From Euwallacea fornicatus (Eukaryota > Arthropoda > Insecta > Coleoptera > Curculionidae), in contig NC_089560.1 of the NCBI RefSeq assembly GCF_040115645.1, forward strand, positions 1,302,001 to 1,366,000: a stretch of DNA of 64,000 nt, written 5' to 3'. Position 1 is the stretch's first letter; each line of letters opens with the position of its first letter. Both the position numbers and the translations under genes were made by a program. Below the pieces are notes generated by a model, which was not told where the DNA came from, did no database searches, and worked only from the letters and a program-made list of their open reading frames with translations. This document shows positions 45,259 to 58,277 of the stretch, in pieces.

Positions 45259-48200
45259 AACAAGTTTTCATTTAATATTAGCAAATATTGTAGGTCTTTT
45301 GTAATCTGATGTGACGGATATTTCAAGTACCATTTTCCAACATGTCCCTCGCATAGCACGCTCTTACTAGCGCTTGTAAAGGAAAGAAGATAAATATTAT
45401 TTTATGCCTTCTTAATGTAAGTACAAATGATAATTTTAAGCTCATTCGCTCTCGACCTCATTAAACGAGTTTTGATAACCTCAACGGATAGAAAGTGTTC
45501 AACCCTTTGTTTCACTTAATAGGCTTGATAAGTTGGTGGGAAGGGGTCTTCTGCGAATACTTTATTTTATTTTCGCCATTTTCACTTGCTACATACGTGT
45601 TGTGTCAGTATTTCTGATTTTCTGGAGTTTCAAATTTTAGTCAAAGAGGGAAACAGGGAACGCTATGAGATTTGTGGCAACATATCCTTAACAGTGTTCA
45701 AACTAATTCCTCAAGGCTGTCTGACAGGAACAAGTTTACCTGTTACAATGCTCATAGTCTGCAGAAAGTTTCCACCTTGTTCAGCACTTTTTTACTAAAT
45801 TTATCCTCAGCTGACCATTATTGCCGGATCTTTTAGTAAAAAGCCATTTTATACCCGTTAATTCAGGCAAAAAGGACACTGGGTATCAAGATGTTTAATG
45901 CTACTCGTGGTATGGTTCTCATTTGATATGCACAGAGAAGCGTGGGCTTAACTCAAAGACGAGAGATATGGAACAGCTTTACATCGTAGGTTATTTTTAT
46001 CTTTCTGATTGTCTTGCAATTGGTCTCCCAGGCTTTGCATTCGCCGATGCAGTCTGATAGACCGAACTTCACTGGTTTTCTTATCGTATAAAAAGCTTTC
46101 TACACATATATCCCTCGGAGACGGTGCCGGATTCTCAAAGGTCAGGTCCTCAGGTACTTTGAGTTTTTTAGTGGGTAGACGCTTCCGGGAATCCCACACT
46201 ACCCAGTCGCCAGAACAACAGGACGGGTGTAAAAAAGGATATAAAGAACTTCTATAGGTTGTGATAACTAAAAATGACCGAAATTAAGGGTTGTTGAAAG
46301 TTGGAAAACGGATTATTTAAAATTCGCGAAATTTGTGGGATAATAGCACAAAACAATCCATCACAGAGGTGGATGCAAGACTCGAAACTTTTTTGATAAC
46401 ATTCTTGAAAGCCCTCGAGAATAAACTTTATTGATGATACTGTCCCAATAAAGAAAATTACGCCACGGTGCTCTACTCGAAAAATTCCATATGGAACTGG
46501 ATTGAATCACATTATTTCTTCTCTTTTAAGGATTTACAAGTTCAAATTGATTAATGTAACCAATTTGTGCACTCAATCTCCTCGTCCAGATGGATACAAG
46601 TGAATTCCGACTTTCCAAAAGCTCCTCTTTTTCCGCCCTCTTCATTCCAGGGCTGGACAATGTGCCTGTCGGTTTCTGTGTTGTTCTGTTTCTATCGGGC
46701 GTTGTCGCACCTTAATGACGTTAATTTGCATATAGGTATATTTGAGAACGAACTGATCCGTCAGTGAAGAAGGCACCAGCGGATTGAGACCCTGACAGTT
46801 ATTGTATTTTCCAAAAATAAATTAAAGCCTCAGAAGACGGAAGGAAAATTTACTGGTCACCAATGAATGACACAAAAAATTGATGGATAAATGCACGAGA
46901 GAAAATTCCAAGACATGTTTTAAGAATTTTTAAATAAGAATAATTCAAGCAGACGTCTTAAAACGAAATTGTTAGTAGCAAAATGAGAGGTTCCAACAGT
47001 TGAAAGTGGAAAAAGAGTTAGAAATTTCAGTGCAATAAAATATTTCAGACGATAGGAAATCATGACTCCTTACAAATGACAGGTGAGGAAAAGTTCTCTC
47101 TACCTAAGAAGATCTCCTGATTTTAAAATCTTTTATTGAAATGTTATGAGGATTTTTGGAATAGGTGTCCATGTTCACAACACTTCAACAAAAGACATTC
47201 ACTTCACACACACAGCTCCCGAGCGCCTTTTCGCAGAGCTTTGGACATATGAAGTTCTGGAGGGCCTTTATATGCATCAAAAGCAGGTCAACTGAAAGAT
47301 CGAATCTCTTGGTTTCTCTATTTAGCCCAACTAACGTAAAGCGGTGTGCGTTTATTAAATGGGGAAATTCAGAATTTAGGAGAATCCCCCACACATATTA
47401 ATGTCGTCAAAGCCAATGCTGAAGGCAGTGCGCGTGAAAGCCGTCCATTTTGTTCGATTGCGAGGGTTGATTCCGAAAAGGGATTTTTAATTAGCTACAG
47501 AACATTTTTGTGCCGCATCGTGGCATGAATTACAGATTTTACAGATTCGGGTTTCGTAATTGTCACCCGGACCGTTTCATCCACATTTCGACTCTTTGTG
47601 CCGAAGGATATAAGCTTCAAAGTCACCTCCTTTCGAAAACCCGCTAATGCAAAACCAACTAACTTTTTTCGCCTCTAAAGGAAAATATCGCGTGTCCTCC
47701 CTTTTCCAAGAATAATTTCTCGCCACAACCTGCTTGAATGTGATACACTCGGTAACTATAGCCGTAATTAGGTGTCACAAAGTGATAATAAATGAGGGTT
47801 TCCGTAAATATATCCAGGGTCCTGAGAGGATCCTCGTTGTTGTCGTCTTCTAGTCGTCACCGCTAAAACGGCCACCTGATTAATGACCCCAAACTTCATG
47901 TTTAACAACGATGTTTTGTTATCTAAACACCGGAACAACAATTGTGACTGCAAAGTATCTCCGGGAGTGACAGCCAGACTTGTTGGGCTATCAAGGACAT
48001 GTGATGAAAGGCAAGACCATTATTTTGACCTGTAGGGAAGCTCTAATAATATTTTCAGTCATTAAATGGCACTGTGGCAGTTAATGATTACAGCCCTGGA
48101 AATTTGTCTCTTTAATTTATTTTTTCTTAATAAAAGAATAATCCATTATGACTGCTACAATGTACGGGGAACTTATTTGAAAATTTACCACCCCTATTAT

Positions 48201-50569
48201 CGCGAAATGGGACAGATTTTCGAAAAATCGCCGGAACATGTGCTTTTCACTTTTGAGAAGGAACAATTCATATTTAAAACTCACTGCGCCTCTTTCAGCC
48301 CTCTACCTTCCAGAGCCACACTCTCAAATATCTTAACTGGTAAAGGGAGTGAAGTGAGACGTCAGGTTAAATGGCTTTTCATTTTCTACTTGTTGGTACA
48401 TCACGTGTTACATTCGACTGTTGCGTTATCCAGTTAGAGGCCTTTGATGGTTCTGGAATCATTTTTCCAATTTGTGTATTGATAGCGTTGAAATTGTTTT
48501 TAATTCAAACATGTCTTATCATTGGGAAATTGTTGTAACAAAGCGGTTTACTAGAATTATTTTTATTAATTTACTGGAGACCCCCATCAAAAGGAACGAC
48601 GCATTAGTCGCTGAAGCAAATATTTATCAATCTTATAAATTTCCTCGGTGCCTAATAAGAAACATGTATAAAAAATATGAATTTGTTTATTGTTCATTTT
48701 TTTTTCCAATGGAATGTCGTTTTGATAAATTTTGTCATTATCTTGCACGTAAAGCGTTACTTACTCACCCGTGGTACAGATCGATGTTAATAGGTATTCA
48801 AATCAGTTAGAATTTATTGCGATAATCCGTGTGTAAAAAGAACTGGAATTATTTTTATTTATGGGGAGCAAGGAAAGTGTGCAGGAAGAACAGCGGAAGT
48901 TTTTAATGCTGGAAATTCTAATTCTAACATGAGTCAAGGATAAGTTTTGCACTTAACACACAGTTAAGATTTGATGCACAAGAAACATTTAATATTAATT
49001 CCTGAAAATAACTTTTGAAAATTTTCGAAATAGTTCGAGTTTCGAATTAATTCCAACTCGAAGCAAAAGCGTGCACCGTTAAAACTTAAAATACAAAAAA
49101 ATATATTAACTCTTCGAAATAGCTCAAGTTGAACTATCATTCTTCGGCCACTTTCAAAGATGGTCCTAAATATTTTCCAGAAGAGCCAAAATTGCAAATA
49201 ATTTTGACTTTGAGCTGAAATTATAATTACGTCGTTCTCATTGACCTGACAAAATTTCATTCTAAACTATAAGAAACAACAATTAGAATTCACCCGCGAG
49301 CGCCAAAAGCGTGAGCCAGGCTCCCGTCAGCAACAGTCATTTTCACTCACAAAATGATGGTTAAACGCCACCCACGTTCACTCACTAAGCCACGGATCTA
49401 CCAACGACGTTCCTCACGAGTCTTTAGAACACAAAAAAAGATTTTCATTATTATTGTGGCGATATTAATATTTTGTCCACCGCCGCTGCAAACATCAATT
49501 CAAGTGAATCATCTGTGAAGTGATATCGGTAGGAAAACACAAAAAAAATGTCAACCTTTCTTTTGTAAAGATACAATTGATCGGTCTTGGAAATGATACA
49601 GGATCGAAAGTAATATGAGATGTTTCCAAATTTAGTAAAATGGCGATAAAGTTGCGAATTCAAGGCAGAAGTTTCATTATGCAAACATACCCCGTTAGAA
49701 TAAAAATTACATTTCCTATGGAAAAAAGAACTTGATCGAAAAAGAAGTCAGAGGTCTTTCGAGCACGATGCTAATATACAATTTCATACCTGCAATTCAT
49801 AATTGATATGCATATGTATGTAACGAAGATGAAGCCACTACCACCCTTGATATTATGTCTCAGACTGTTCAAAATGAAAAACCTGGAGGGCAACTGGTAT
49901 ATGATAAATTTAAGTATCTCATGAATAGCGTTAATCATTAAGCCGCGATCCTCCAGGGATAACATCTTCTTCATCAAATTGTCCAAAGCTCGCAATTTTT
50001 ATTAATAAAGGTCTAAGAATGTGTACTAGATGCTATTAAATAAATCTTGTAAACTGTTAGAGTTGCCTCCGCAAGAGCCGAAAATGACAGATAATTTTGA
50101 CTCAAATCAGAGGCGCACACAGTTCATACTTGAAACACAAGAACATTGAATTTAGTTTCCCAAATTACGATTAAAAATATTGGACCTACTACATTGATCG
50201 TGGATACTACAATTCAGGTCGGGGACCCTTGGACAGGCATTTTTCAGACTTTCATTTTCGACAACAAAAAATTGCAAAAATTAGAGATTAAAGTTGTCCT
50301 ATATCTCAGAAACTAAGCAAAGATATAGTAAGATAGTTTTCGTTTCGAGTTAACTCAATGATTAGTTTAATACCGCGTATAGAATATTTTGTTTGTTATA
50401 CTCTCACTTGGCAAAAATCGATCTCTTGCAAAGGTACGAGTCGTCGGTGGAATGAGACCAACAATGAGGTGGCCCCCAAACATTCAAATAGCCCTTTGAA
50501 CCCATTTTTGCGAGAGCGCAGAGCTCATCGGCCTGACCATAGAAACGATACGGGAAACGAAATAATATA
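45259..50569. other. Non-coding stretch
   Basis: No gene or element recognised over 5.3 kb. The two longest + frames (48066-48437, 123 codons; 48472-48810, 112 codons) have no known domain, and one or two frames of this length are expected by chance. Confidence 0.5.
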
Positions 50570-51741
50570 CAAGGTGTTAGGGAAATAACTTCTGTGAATT
50601 TAACCAATGATTAAGAACGCCATTTTGAAGAAAAAAGGTCCCTACAACACGGGTCGAAAACCTAATGGATTTTCCCAAAAAAAATGACAAAGTTGGTTAC
50701 CCGAAAGCTATGATGAGCTCTAAAACATTCATGGCATGTCGAAAAGCGCACTTGAAAGGGGTTGATTGTTTGATGTGTAACAAAAAAGTTTTTAATTAAC
50801 GAGCAATAGCATTGGTAAAGGGAATTTAAAACTTAACTAGTAACTGATAATACCAGATAAATTTAAGCGGCAACGCCGCACTGAAAGTGACCGAGGAAAC
50901 GGAGTGTATTTTTGTTATGATTATTTTTTGCAATTCCTTAATACTCGACAGCTGATAAAACCAGACCTTTTATTAGTACGCTGGTTTATCCCGACTTTTT
51001 AGTAGTACCTACGTGGAAATGTGTTCTTAACGCGAATATCACGAGCTGCTCTTGATCCATGGATAGACTTTGTCAAATTCCGAAAATTACTCTAACCGTT
51101 ACCTAAGACGAAAACTTCCGGTTCGGTAAACGTTTGTGCAAGTTTCCCAAACGCTTCTGGATACAGGTAGCATAATTCCCATTCATCAAGGGCAACAGGA
51201 GATCGCTCCTGAAGCCGAAGAACAAATTTCAAACCTTCGTGGTGGTGATTCAACAAAAAGTACTCCATACGTACATAGACTCAAACGGTGAACATTTCGA
51301 ACATTTTATGAAGTAGAAACAATAATACATCTGTGTTTTTGAATGTAATGTGAGTGGTGTTAAATGTGCAACGTAACACTTTATGCTAATTAGAGATGGA
51401 AACAATAATCTAAAGGTGAGTGGCTTTTCAAAATAAAACAATAAAATAGGGATCGTATGTTTAAGTTTTACAAATTTAGCGCATTCTCTCGGTTGTGTCC
51501 TGTAAAACCTATCAGACCCAAAAAACCCGTGTAGGAATGCGTACCTAGTTTTTCAGGCTATTTAGGTACGAATCGAAACGAAACAAACATGACGCGTTGT
51601 TGCCAAATCTATAAAAATACTTTTTTTGTTTTACAAGGAAATGGTTGCACTTATGACCCCTGATGTAAGGAACATTTTTCTTCTGCTTGATGTTCGTAAT
51701 CGTTGATTAAATTTACGGATGTTTATTTCCCTAAGACGCTG
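50570..51741 (+). mobile_element. Mariner-like element, internally deleted (family A, copy 2)
   Basis: TA (50568-50569) precedes CAAGGTGTTAGGGAAATAAC, and the right end reads GTTTATTTCCCTAAGACGCTG before TA (51742-51743), a clear inverted pair. The terminus and the inner 3' region (about 51290-51620) match copy 1 at 18568 in inverse. Only the N-terminal part of the transposase is present; the catalytic domain is deleted near 51250-51290. Confidence 0.75.
51100..51255 (+). pseudogene. Mariner-like transposase N-terminal remnant
   Basis: The + strand reads TFVQVSQTLLDTGSIIPIHQ followed by GQQEIAPEAEEQISNL, aligned with copy 1's SSVIPTNEGR and VTSEAEEQI. This is the linker after the first HTH of the transposase. 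It ends at the deletion junction. Confidence 0.6.
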
Positions 51742-51743
51742 TA

Positions 51744-52633
51744 CAGGTTATTTATGCTTGAGGAAGGACATATAAACACTGACAAAAACCACGTGGAGCG
51801 AAGCTAAATTAGATACATCGATCGAACAGCGATCACTTACCGCAAATAAAACTTTTGGAGTTATAATCCGTTTGAGAAATGAGCAAACAAATCGGGTTAA
51901 ATAACTTTTTGTCACTGCGGGATAAATGTCTAAAATATATTTGTTAAGGGTGTTCCTTCGATAAATGAAACACGACAAAGACAATTTGTTTTATGTAAAA
52001 ATGGACTGTATTAACTATGCACTTATCTCAAAAGAATGTAAGAATCTTGGTCTAAGTAACGAAGAATAGGGAGAATGCTTATTGGGCGGGTACACGATAT
52101 GATGCGGATCACATCCCGTCACCGACGTAGCTTTCACCCGACCAGACCACAGGAAGAGCAGAAAAAAAAAGCGAAAATTGCTCCGATTATCCCTTAAGTA
52201 CTAACCCCGAAGAATTCCAACCAGGGGCGCACCACCACCAAGAACCATTATAAGCTATGGCTACAACGAATCCCATAACTCGTGGCCATCTGGGGAATAT
52301 CTATACTAATCGCTTTTCTGGGAATATTGCGGGTCCAACAAATTGACCATCAAAGCAATAGTCCCTATAGAGAAAGCTTCTTCGACTAGTAGCACATTCC
52401 CCAACCAAAGCGTATCCTTAGCTTTTGCCTGATGGGCCATGTGGTCTGGCACCCAGATGGTATTCTCCGAATAAGTATCGCAGTACATAGGCGTAACTTA
52501 AGGGAGTAAATGACAGTATACAATAAACCTAACATTAACAACAATAAAAAATAAATAGAAAACAAAAAACCAATAACTTAGAGTCCCTAACAATATTTAA
52601 AACGGCTTAAATGATTTGCCTGTTTTTAAGATA
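51744..52633. other. Non-coding stretch
   Basis: No gene recognised. Short - strand frames (51748-51984 and 52306-52488) have no known domain. Confidence 0.45.
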
Positions 52634-52635
52634 TA

Positions 52636-52790
52636 CAGTGAGTCAAAAAAGTATTCATACGTCCAGGCGAACCCCATTTATTTGCTTTTAAAGCTTGGAC
52701 TAATGGAGAGTTTTTACTTTCAACAGGACGAGGATTCGAAGCATTCATCAAAATTAATTCAAGAGTGATTACTATACAGGCCAAGAGTTT
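52636..52790 (+). mobile_element. Tc1-like element scrap
   Basis: TA precedes CAGTGAGTCAAAAAAGTATT, a Tc1-type terminus. About 60 bases later the + strand encodes FQQDEDSKHSSKLIQE and LLYRPR, the second catalytic block of Tc1 transposases ('FQQDNDPKHTSK...WL'). The N-terminal two-thirds between terminus and block is deleted, and a stop replaces the expected W. The right end is missing. Confidence 0.6.
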
Positions 52791-52812
52791 TTCTGCTAGT
52801 GCAATAAGCCTA

Positions 52813-52999
52813 CAGGGTGTTCCACGAACTTAAGTTTCTATCTGTATCTTGAAAATTATGACAAGGAAAAAATTGCGATTCAGGTATCGTACTAAGGTGG
52901 AAGGGACCTATTCATTAAAATTATTTTCATGAAAATACCACTTCCGGTTCTAACAGAAATGAATGTCAATTTGCTTATTTTAAATGGAGTGCCCTGTGT
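52813..52999 (+). mobile_element. CAGGGTG-type element end, partial
   Basis: TA-CAGGGTGTTCCACGAACT starts here. About 165 bases in is TTTAAATGGAGTGCCCTGT, the same architecture (terminus, roughly 165 bp, then an inner '.TTTAAAT.G..C.CCCTGT') as the arms of the nested element at 29917. No right end was found. Confidence 0.45.
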
Positions 53000-55860
53000 G
53001 TTATATCAAATCTCGATTGCGCGGAGCATTATATCATTTTTTCATGTACAATATTGCATACCTAAGTTTTACAGTTTTTCAGATATTTAGATTTAAAAAA
53101 AAAGCGACAGTTGCAACCATTAATGCATTTTCTAATCATTTGCAAATGGCTAAGTATTTTGCAATACAATTTTCCTCTGTTCTACAAAATACTTTACGGA
53201 CCTCGAGTTAGCGAGTTAAATTATGCTTTTTGTGCAGGATAATTTAAAAAGATAACCCAAAATTGTAATTCAAGAATTGTAAAAATTCAAAATAATAAGA
53301 ATTTTCTTGATTAAAGCTAAAAAAGTTTAAAGCGTTATTACACAGAGTGTTATGCAGCTTTGAATTCACAATAATCCAGATTCCAGGGACTTTCAGAATC
53401 TGATATTTGAACGTTTGGACTGTATTTAAAAAAATTATGTTGATGATGGTTCCGCAAACACGAAACGTCGGATTTAAAAACTGACAATGGCAGGTTAAAG
53501 GTCATTGAAAGTTGCTGTGGAGAAGTGCTGTCGGTATTGGCATAGGCCCAATATTGACGCTAAAAGGAGATTATATGTAAAATCAAAATACCCATTTTGT
53601 TAAAGTATCTCAAAAATTAAAATATGTTACGGAAATTTCTAAACGCCATTTTCTTAGGCCTTTATTACGCATCTTTGTTCCCATTTAACCAAATCAGTAT
53701 TTCCTACCGTTTCTAAGTTCCCTCCTCCTCAGCTCGGACACTGTATCCTGTATAAATGTCAATTTTTGAAATTTTTTAATTTTCCCCGTTTCATATTCAC
53801 TTAGTTGATCAATTTCATCAGGAAAGAGTAGCGTAACTACCACACTGTAGATATAGTCACAAGGTTTTTCCGGCAATGCAGACCGAATATCGTAAAATCA
53901 ACGTCAAATGGGAAATAAGATTGCAAACTAAACGAAAAAAAAAAAAAAATTATGTTGATAATCTGTAGCTCCCAACGAGACCTTCGCCGACTGCTGTATA
54001 TATAAGGTTTTAAAATACTTCCCGAGGGAGAATCGAAGCCTAAAATTAGAGCCTCAAAAATTGAACAACCCTGTATACTTATTTCCTAACCATGGATTAA
54101 TGGCGGTCATGTATCTTCACCGCTTTGTAGAAATAGTTCGGAGTCTGTTTAAAAAAAATATAAACAAAATGGACATGTTCAAGTTAAGCCAGTCATCTCA
54201 TTTATCAAGATAGCTGGCAGTAATGTTCGACTCACCTTAGAAATAAAGTTCAATCCGTTTTATTTTATTGACAATTCGGAGGAAACTTTTGCAATGTCTT
54301 AAACGGAGTTCCAGGCGAAGTTCTGTTATCAGATTCAAATTTGCTGAAGGGAACTACTTTAGCCTGTTTTTCGCTCAGCGAATTCTATTCTCGGCTAAAT
54401 AGCTATTTCTGCTAAGAATGCACAACGTGATAGAATTAAAAATCCATTTGACTCACGGATGTTAATAAAGTCGCCATGTTCGAAATTACAAACTCAATTA
54501 AAGACCGCCATTAGTCATGCAGAAAACAATTTTAAAAAATAATAAAAATTTTTCCCATTCTTTATTTATTCTTCCGGGGCCATATCGTATTTCGGCAATA
54601 ATTCTCAAAGCGTAATAAATCATACTTAAAAGAAAATTTGGGAGAGGCAAATTCGCTGATTTATTACCTTAACCTGTTATATTAAAGCTAAATGCAGGTA
54701 TAAGATTTATAGGATGGAGAAACTTATTTAGAAAATGTTGCAGTGTTTCGCCTCAAGGAGTTTACTCATCCAAGACGGGAATAACATTTCCAGTTTATGT
54801 CTTCCAGGTTAACGTTCAGGAGCTTATCGTGCCAAACCTTCTTTCCTTCTGGTGTTAGAAATACAAAAGCAATTATTCGAGAACTTGTGCCCCTAATCGA
54901 TGTACTTAACAAAGAATGTTATTTCGAGTGAAAAATATTCAAGACAATGCAACAGGACTAGGCCTGCGAAATTTCAAACTGCACGCTCCGCCTCGTGGCA
55001 GTGCCAGCAGGTCAATAACTAACTAGGTCAGTTCTCTTACCCAACGAAACAACTGCCTAATGTAAAGAACCGCCCGCATTTCGGTCATTGGTTATTATAA
55101 CACCCAATAGTAAAAATTTATAATTTTATGCACCTGACCAATAGTCATGCACTCTTTCATCCAGAGTATATCTCCTTCCAGCAGGATCTTTACGAGCCCA
55201 AGGTGCAGCTCTTCAGCAACCGTATCTATCATGTCACTGAATGCAATATCGAAAAGGTTTTTTTTTCCTTATTTAAGAGTTCCTATCGCTCTAACACAAA
55301 ATTTTCGCTAATACGACAAACAATCAGATCGACACGTGATTTTCAATTAATCATGGCAATTATTTCTCTCATTTCGTAAAATCCAAATCGAGCGAAAATT
55401 GAAATTATGATTATGTGGTTCGTTTGTGGGTTAATTTGTTTTTCCTTGGCGTTTCCAGGTCTCATAACACCTGAAATTGGTTTCTTATGTAAGGCAAAAC
55501 AAATCAATCTTGGGGAAATAAGTTTAATGGTGTGAGGCAGAAAATGGCCCGGATTAGATTTGGTCTTGGGGGACGTTTCTGCTTAGACTTCGTCTTGAAT
55601 GGCAAATGGGAGCAGAAAGTCGTTTCGTAGGTGTTAATTCGAAATTTAAGAACCAGCGAGATGATATAAGTGGGACGACACTGGGCGAGGAAGGAATTTT
55701 TTTAATTTCCTCCCAAGGAGTATTAAAACAATATTATGGGTGAGCTTTAAGAGACATTTCGAATTGACGCTCAATATCATCACACAGAGATCGTGGTGAT
55801 AAAGGAACGATAAATCTGGATCAAATGTAAATGATTATTGACTGTTTCCTTTCGAATCAT
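53000..55860. other. Non-coding stretch
   Basis: No gene recognised. A 14-base A-run lies near 53935-53949, and a lone AACCCTG-TA motif near 54068 could be an element end without partner. Small frames here lack known domains. Confidence 0.45.
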
Positions 55861-55874
55861 AATCTATCGTCTTA

Positions 55875-55905
55875 ACTCATATTTTTTTATTTGTTTCAGG
55901 TAAGT
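55875..55905 (+). promoter_or_regulatory. Recursive-splice (ratchet) site
   Basis: The tract ATTTTTTTATTTGTTTCAG (AG at 55898-55899) is fused directly to the perfect donor GTAAGT (from 55900). CTCAT and TTAAC upstream are branch-point-like, and no AG occurs for about 95 bases before the acceptor. Same strand and same design as the site at 16770, 39,130 bases upstream. Together they indicate one very long + strand intron removed in steps. Confidence 0.72.
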
Positions 55906-55989
55906 TACCTGAGGAACGACTTGAGGGGTGCTTGTGAAATTGTGACGGTGGCTTGAAATTTATCAGTTAAAGATATAGAAATGGTCAAG
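55900..55989 (+). other. Possible recursive-splice exon (90 nt)
   Basis: The nearest good downstream donor is CAAG followed by GTTAGT at 55990, giving a 90-nt cryptic exon after the ratchet acceptor. This donor is weaker than the one paired with the 16770 site, so exon definition here is less certain. Confidence 0.3.
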
Positions 55990-56618
55990 GTTAGTCATGA
56001 TGTTCTATACACTTTTCAGTTGGGTGTATTCACTGCCCTTCTCGTTCGTCGTCCCAGTTTTTTAGATTAATTATAGAAGAACTACAATTCAAGAAACAAC
56101 TGGAACTACTACTATTTCTCTTGTTCGATAGTGTTCACTGTTTGTTAGACACTAATCTATAAGGCTTTTTATAGAAAAAGCAACTGCTTAATCTGGGTCA
56201 TTTAGTCCAGTAACGATTACAAATAGCACACTTCGTTGCTCTTAATTGGCCATAGGCATAGATCTGCAAAAAAGTAATCTGCCCCTATCCCCCATGTGGA
56301 AAAAAGTCGTCGGGGGTTGTGGAAATTTTTCTATGAATTTAGATAAAATTGATGGCGAATGGTCCCGTTAAATTTATGGTAACCCCTTACAATTAAATTA
56401 TTATTTAGGTTAAATTTATGGTAAGCCCTATGGTACAAGTTGTCCGAATGAGATTTTCAATAAGCAAATTATATCACTTCTTCCTGTATTTTTCCTAGAA
56501 TCACTATTTATTTACGAGTATACTAGATCAAAGTATCAACACTACACTATTTGGTATTGTAGGAGCAAAAGGCAATTTAAGAGAGTCTTGGGATTTGGGT
56601 CTCGATGACGCCCGCATA
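55990..56618. other. Non-coding stretch
   Basis: No gene. GTTAAATTTATGGTAA occurs twice (56367-56382 and 56409-56424), a short direct repeat. Confidence 0.5.
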
Positions 56619-57266
56619 TAGGATGTTGCATCGCTGGACTGACTATAGGAAAACCCATGTAAATTTCAATTCTATATAATATTTTCTTCCTTGTTCGTTG
56701 TAAGGCATGTAACCTGTGACTTGCCTGTAAAATATGAAAAATGTTCTTCGCACCATTTTCGAGATATTGAGAAAAAAGTTTTTCAAAAATCCGCAAACTT
56801 ATAATGTAGCCCTGATATTTTTCCGAATTAACCCTGCAGCAACTGTCACCTTCTTATCTACTGCGATATTATGTATATGAGTCTTGCCAAAACGATTCTA
56901 TCTTCATTAAGGTTTCTTAAAAAATGTCCTACACAGTAGCAGGGAAAGTAAACATGATTAAGTGGATTATTTGAAGATTTACTAACTTAGAAATAGAATT
57001 AGGAATCTCTATTTGCTGTTTACTAATACTATTAAATAATACGTTATTTTGTTGCTGGTGGTTTAATGGTGGAAAATATCAGGGCAGCAGTAGAAGTTTG
57101 TAGATTTTAGAAGTTTTTTTCATGTTTTACATGCGAGTCCTTCATAAAAGGGCCTTCAAAATAGCTTAACACAATTTTGCCGTTAAACGAACAACGAAAA
57201 TAATATTAAATGGCACTTAAATTGGAATGAGTTTTCCCGTGGTTGGTCTGGCGATGCAACACCCTG
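56619..57266. mobile_element. Long-inverted-repeat MITE, 648 bp
   Basis: TA (56617-56618) precedes TAGGATGTTGCATCGC, and the inverse of the right end reads CAGGGTGTTGCATCGC with TA at 57267-57268. The arms extend about 225 bp: shared ATATTTTC/ATTATTTTCGTTGTTCG, TAAAA.ATGAAAAA, GCCCTGATATTTT and CAGCAAC. The centre (about 200 bp) is non-coding. The first terminal base is mutated on the left. Confidence 0.75.
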
Positions 57267-57268
57267 TA

Positions 57269-58044
57269 TACCGACGCTTGGATATTATTCGGTTAAATGA
57301 ATTTGGGATAAGGCGGACATTTCAAAGGCTGCTGTGGAACGTGACCATTAGCTATCTCGTTGCATGGGTAATTTTTTTTGGTGAAGACACAAATTGGATT
57401 AAATAGACAAATTTGCATGTAACTCAGAGTTTCAGTGTTTCTATTAGATAGGGGAAAACTTGTCAGATTACTGGAATAGCCGCCGAAAAGAAGATCAGCA
57501 ATTACTTCAACGTTAAAGACCTCGTAAACCATTTATTGGAAAAAAAACTGTTTTTGTTGAGTAAATATCGTCATCCTTACTTTTAGCTTGAACTTATGCA
57601 AATTGATTTGAATGAAATTGACAAATCACCGAAACTGCCTTGCGGTCAAAGAGTCACACTGCATAATTATTTTTTAAAAATCTCTATGTGACTGTTGGGA
57701 AAATACCCAACATCTTCACCCACTAATAAATTTCTTTTTATGTTGCCAACGTAAATCCTTATTAATCACCCTTAAGGGCAGTGTTTACATTAGTCAACTG
57801 CATACACATTCCACACTCTTCCCACGCTCATAACTCTTTTTCACCCGTCATTTTTCTCACACCTTTACGGCACCGTATGATAAGCAGTTCTTAGTCCTCA
57901 GCACCAATAATTCACATTAATTGGTATGACTATGAAGTGGTAAAAATATAAATGGATATCATGAGGTTCACATTCGGTGGGAAAAATTGATTTTGGAATC
58001 AGTCTCATAGAATCTCTCATGCAAAACGCAACGTCTCTTCAACA
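57269..58044. other. Non-coding stretch
   Basis: No gene recognised. The 79-codon - frame at 57293-57532 has no known domain. Confidence 0.45.
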
Positions 58045-58277
58045 TACAGTATCAGTCAAAAGTAAAGCAACAAATTAAATTATATCGATATCCTTAAAAG
58101 AGGTTAAACGGTTCTCAAAATTTTATTACTAAGTTGAACGAATATTATTAACCAATAATAATAATCAACAAAATAAAAAAAAAAGTAAGAGTTCTAGTTT
58201 AAATTATAAAATATTTCTTACAAAGGTTTCAAAAGTAGAGCAACATATAACTAAATGCATTTATATTTAGATTATAT

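Noticed and set aside
48066..48810. Two consecutive + strand frames of 123 and 112 codons
   Set aside because: No recognisable domain, no splice or start context, and about one or two frames of this length are expected by chance in 64 kb at this base composition.
55440..55465. TTGGCGTTTCCAG-GTCTCA as a ratchet site
   Set aside because: Good acceptor, but GTCTCA is not a usable donor.
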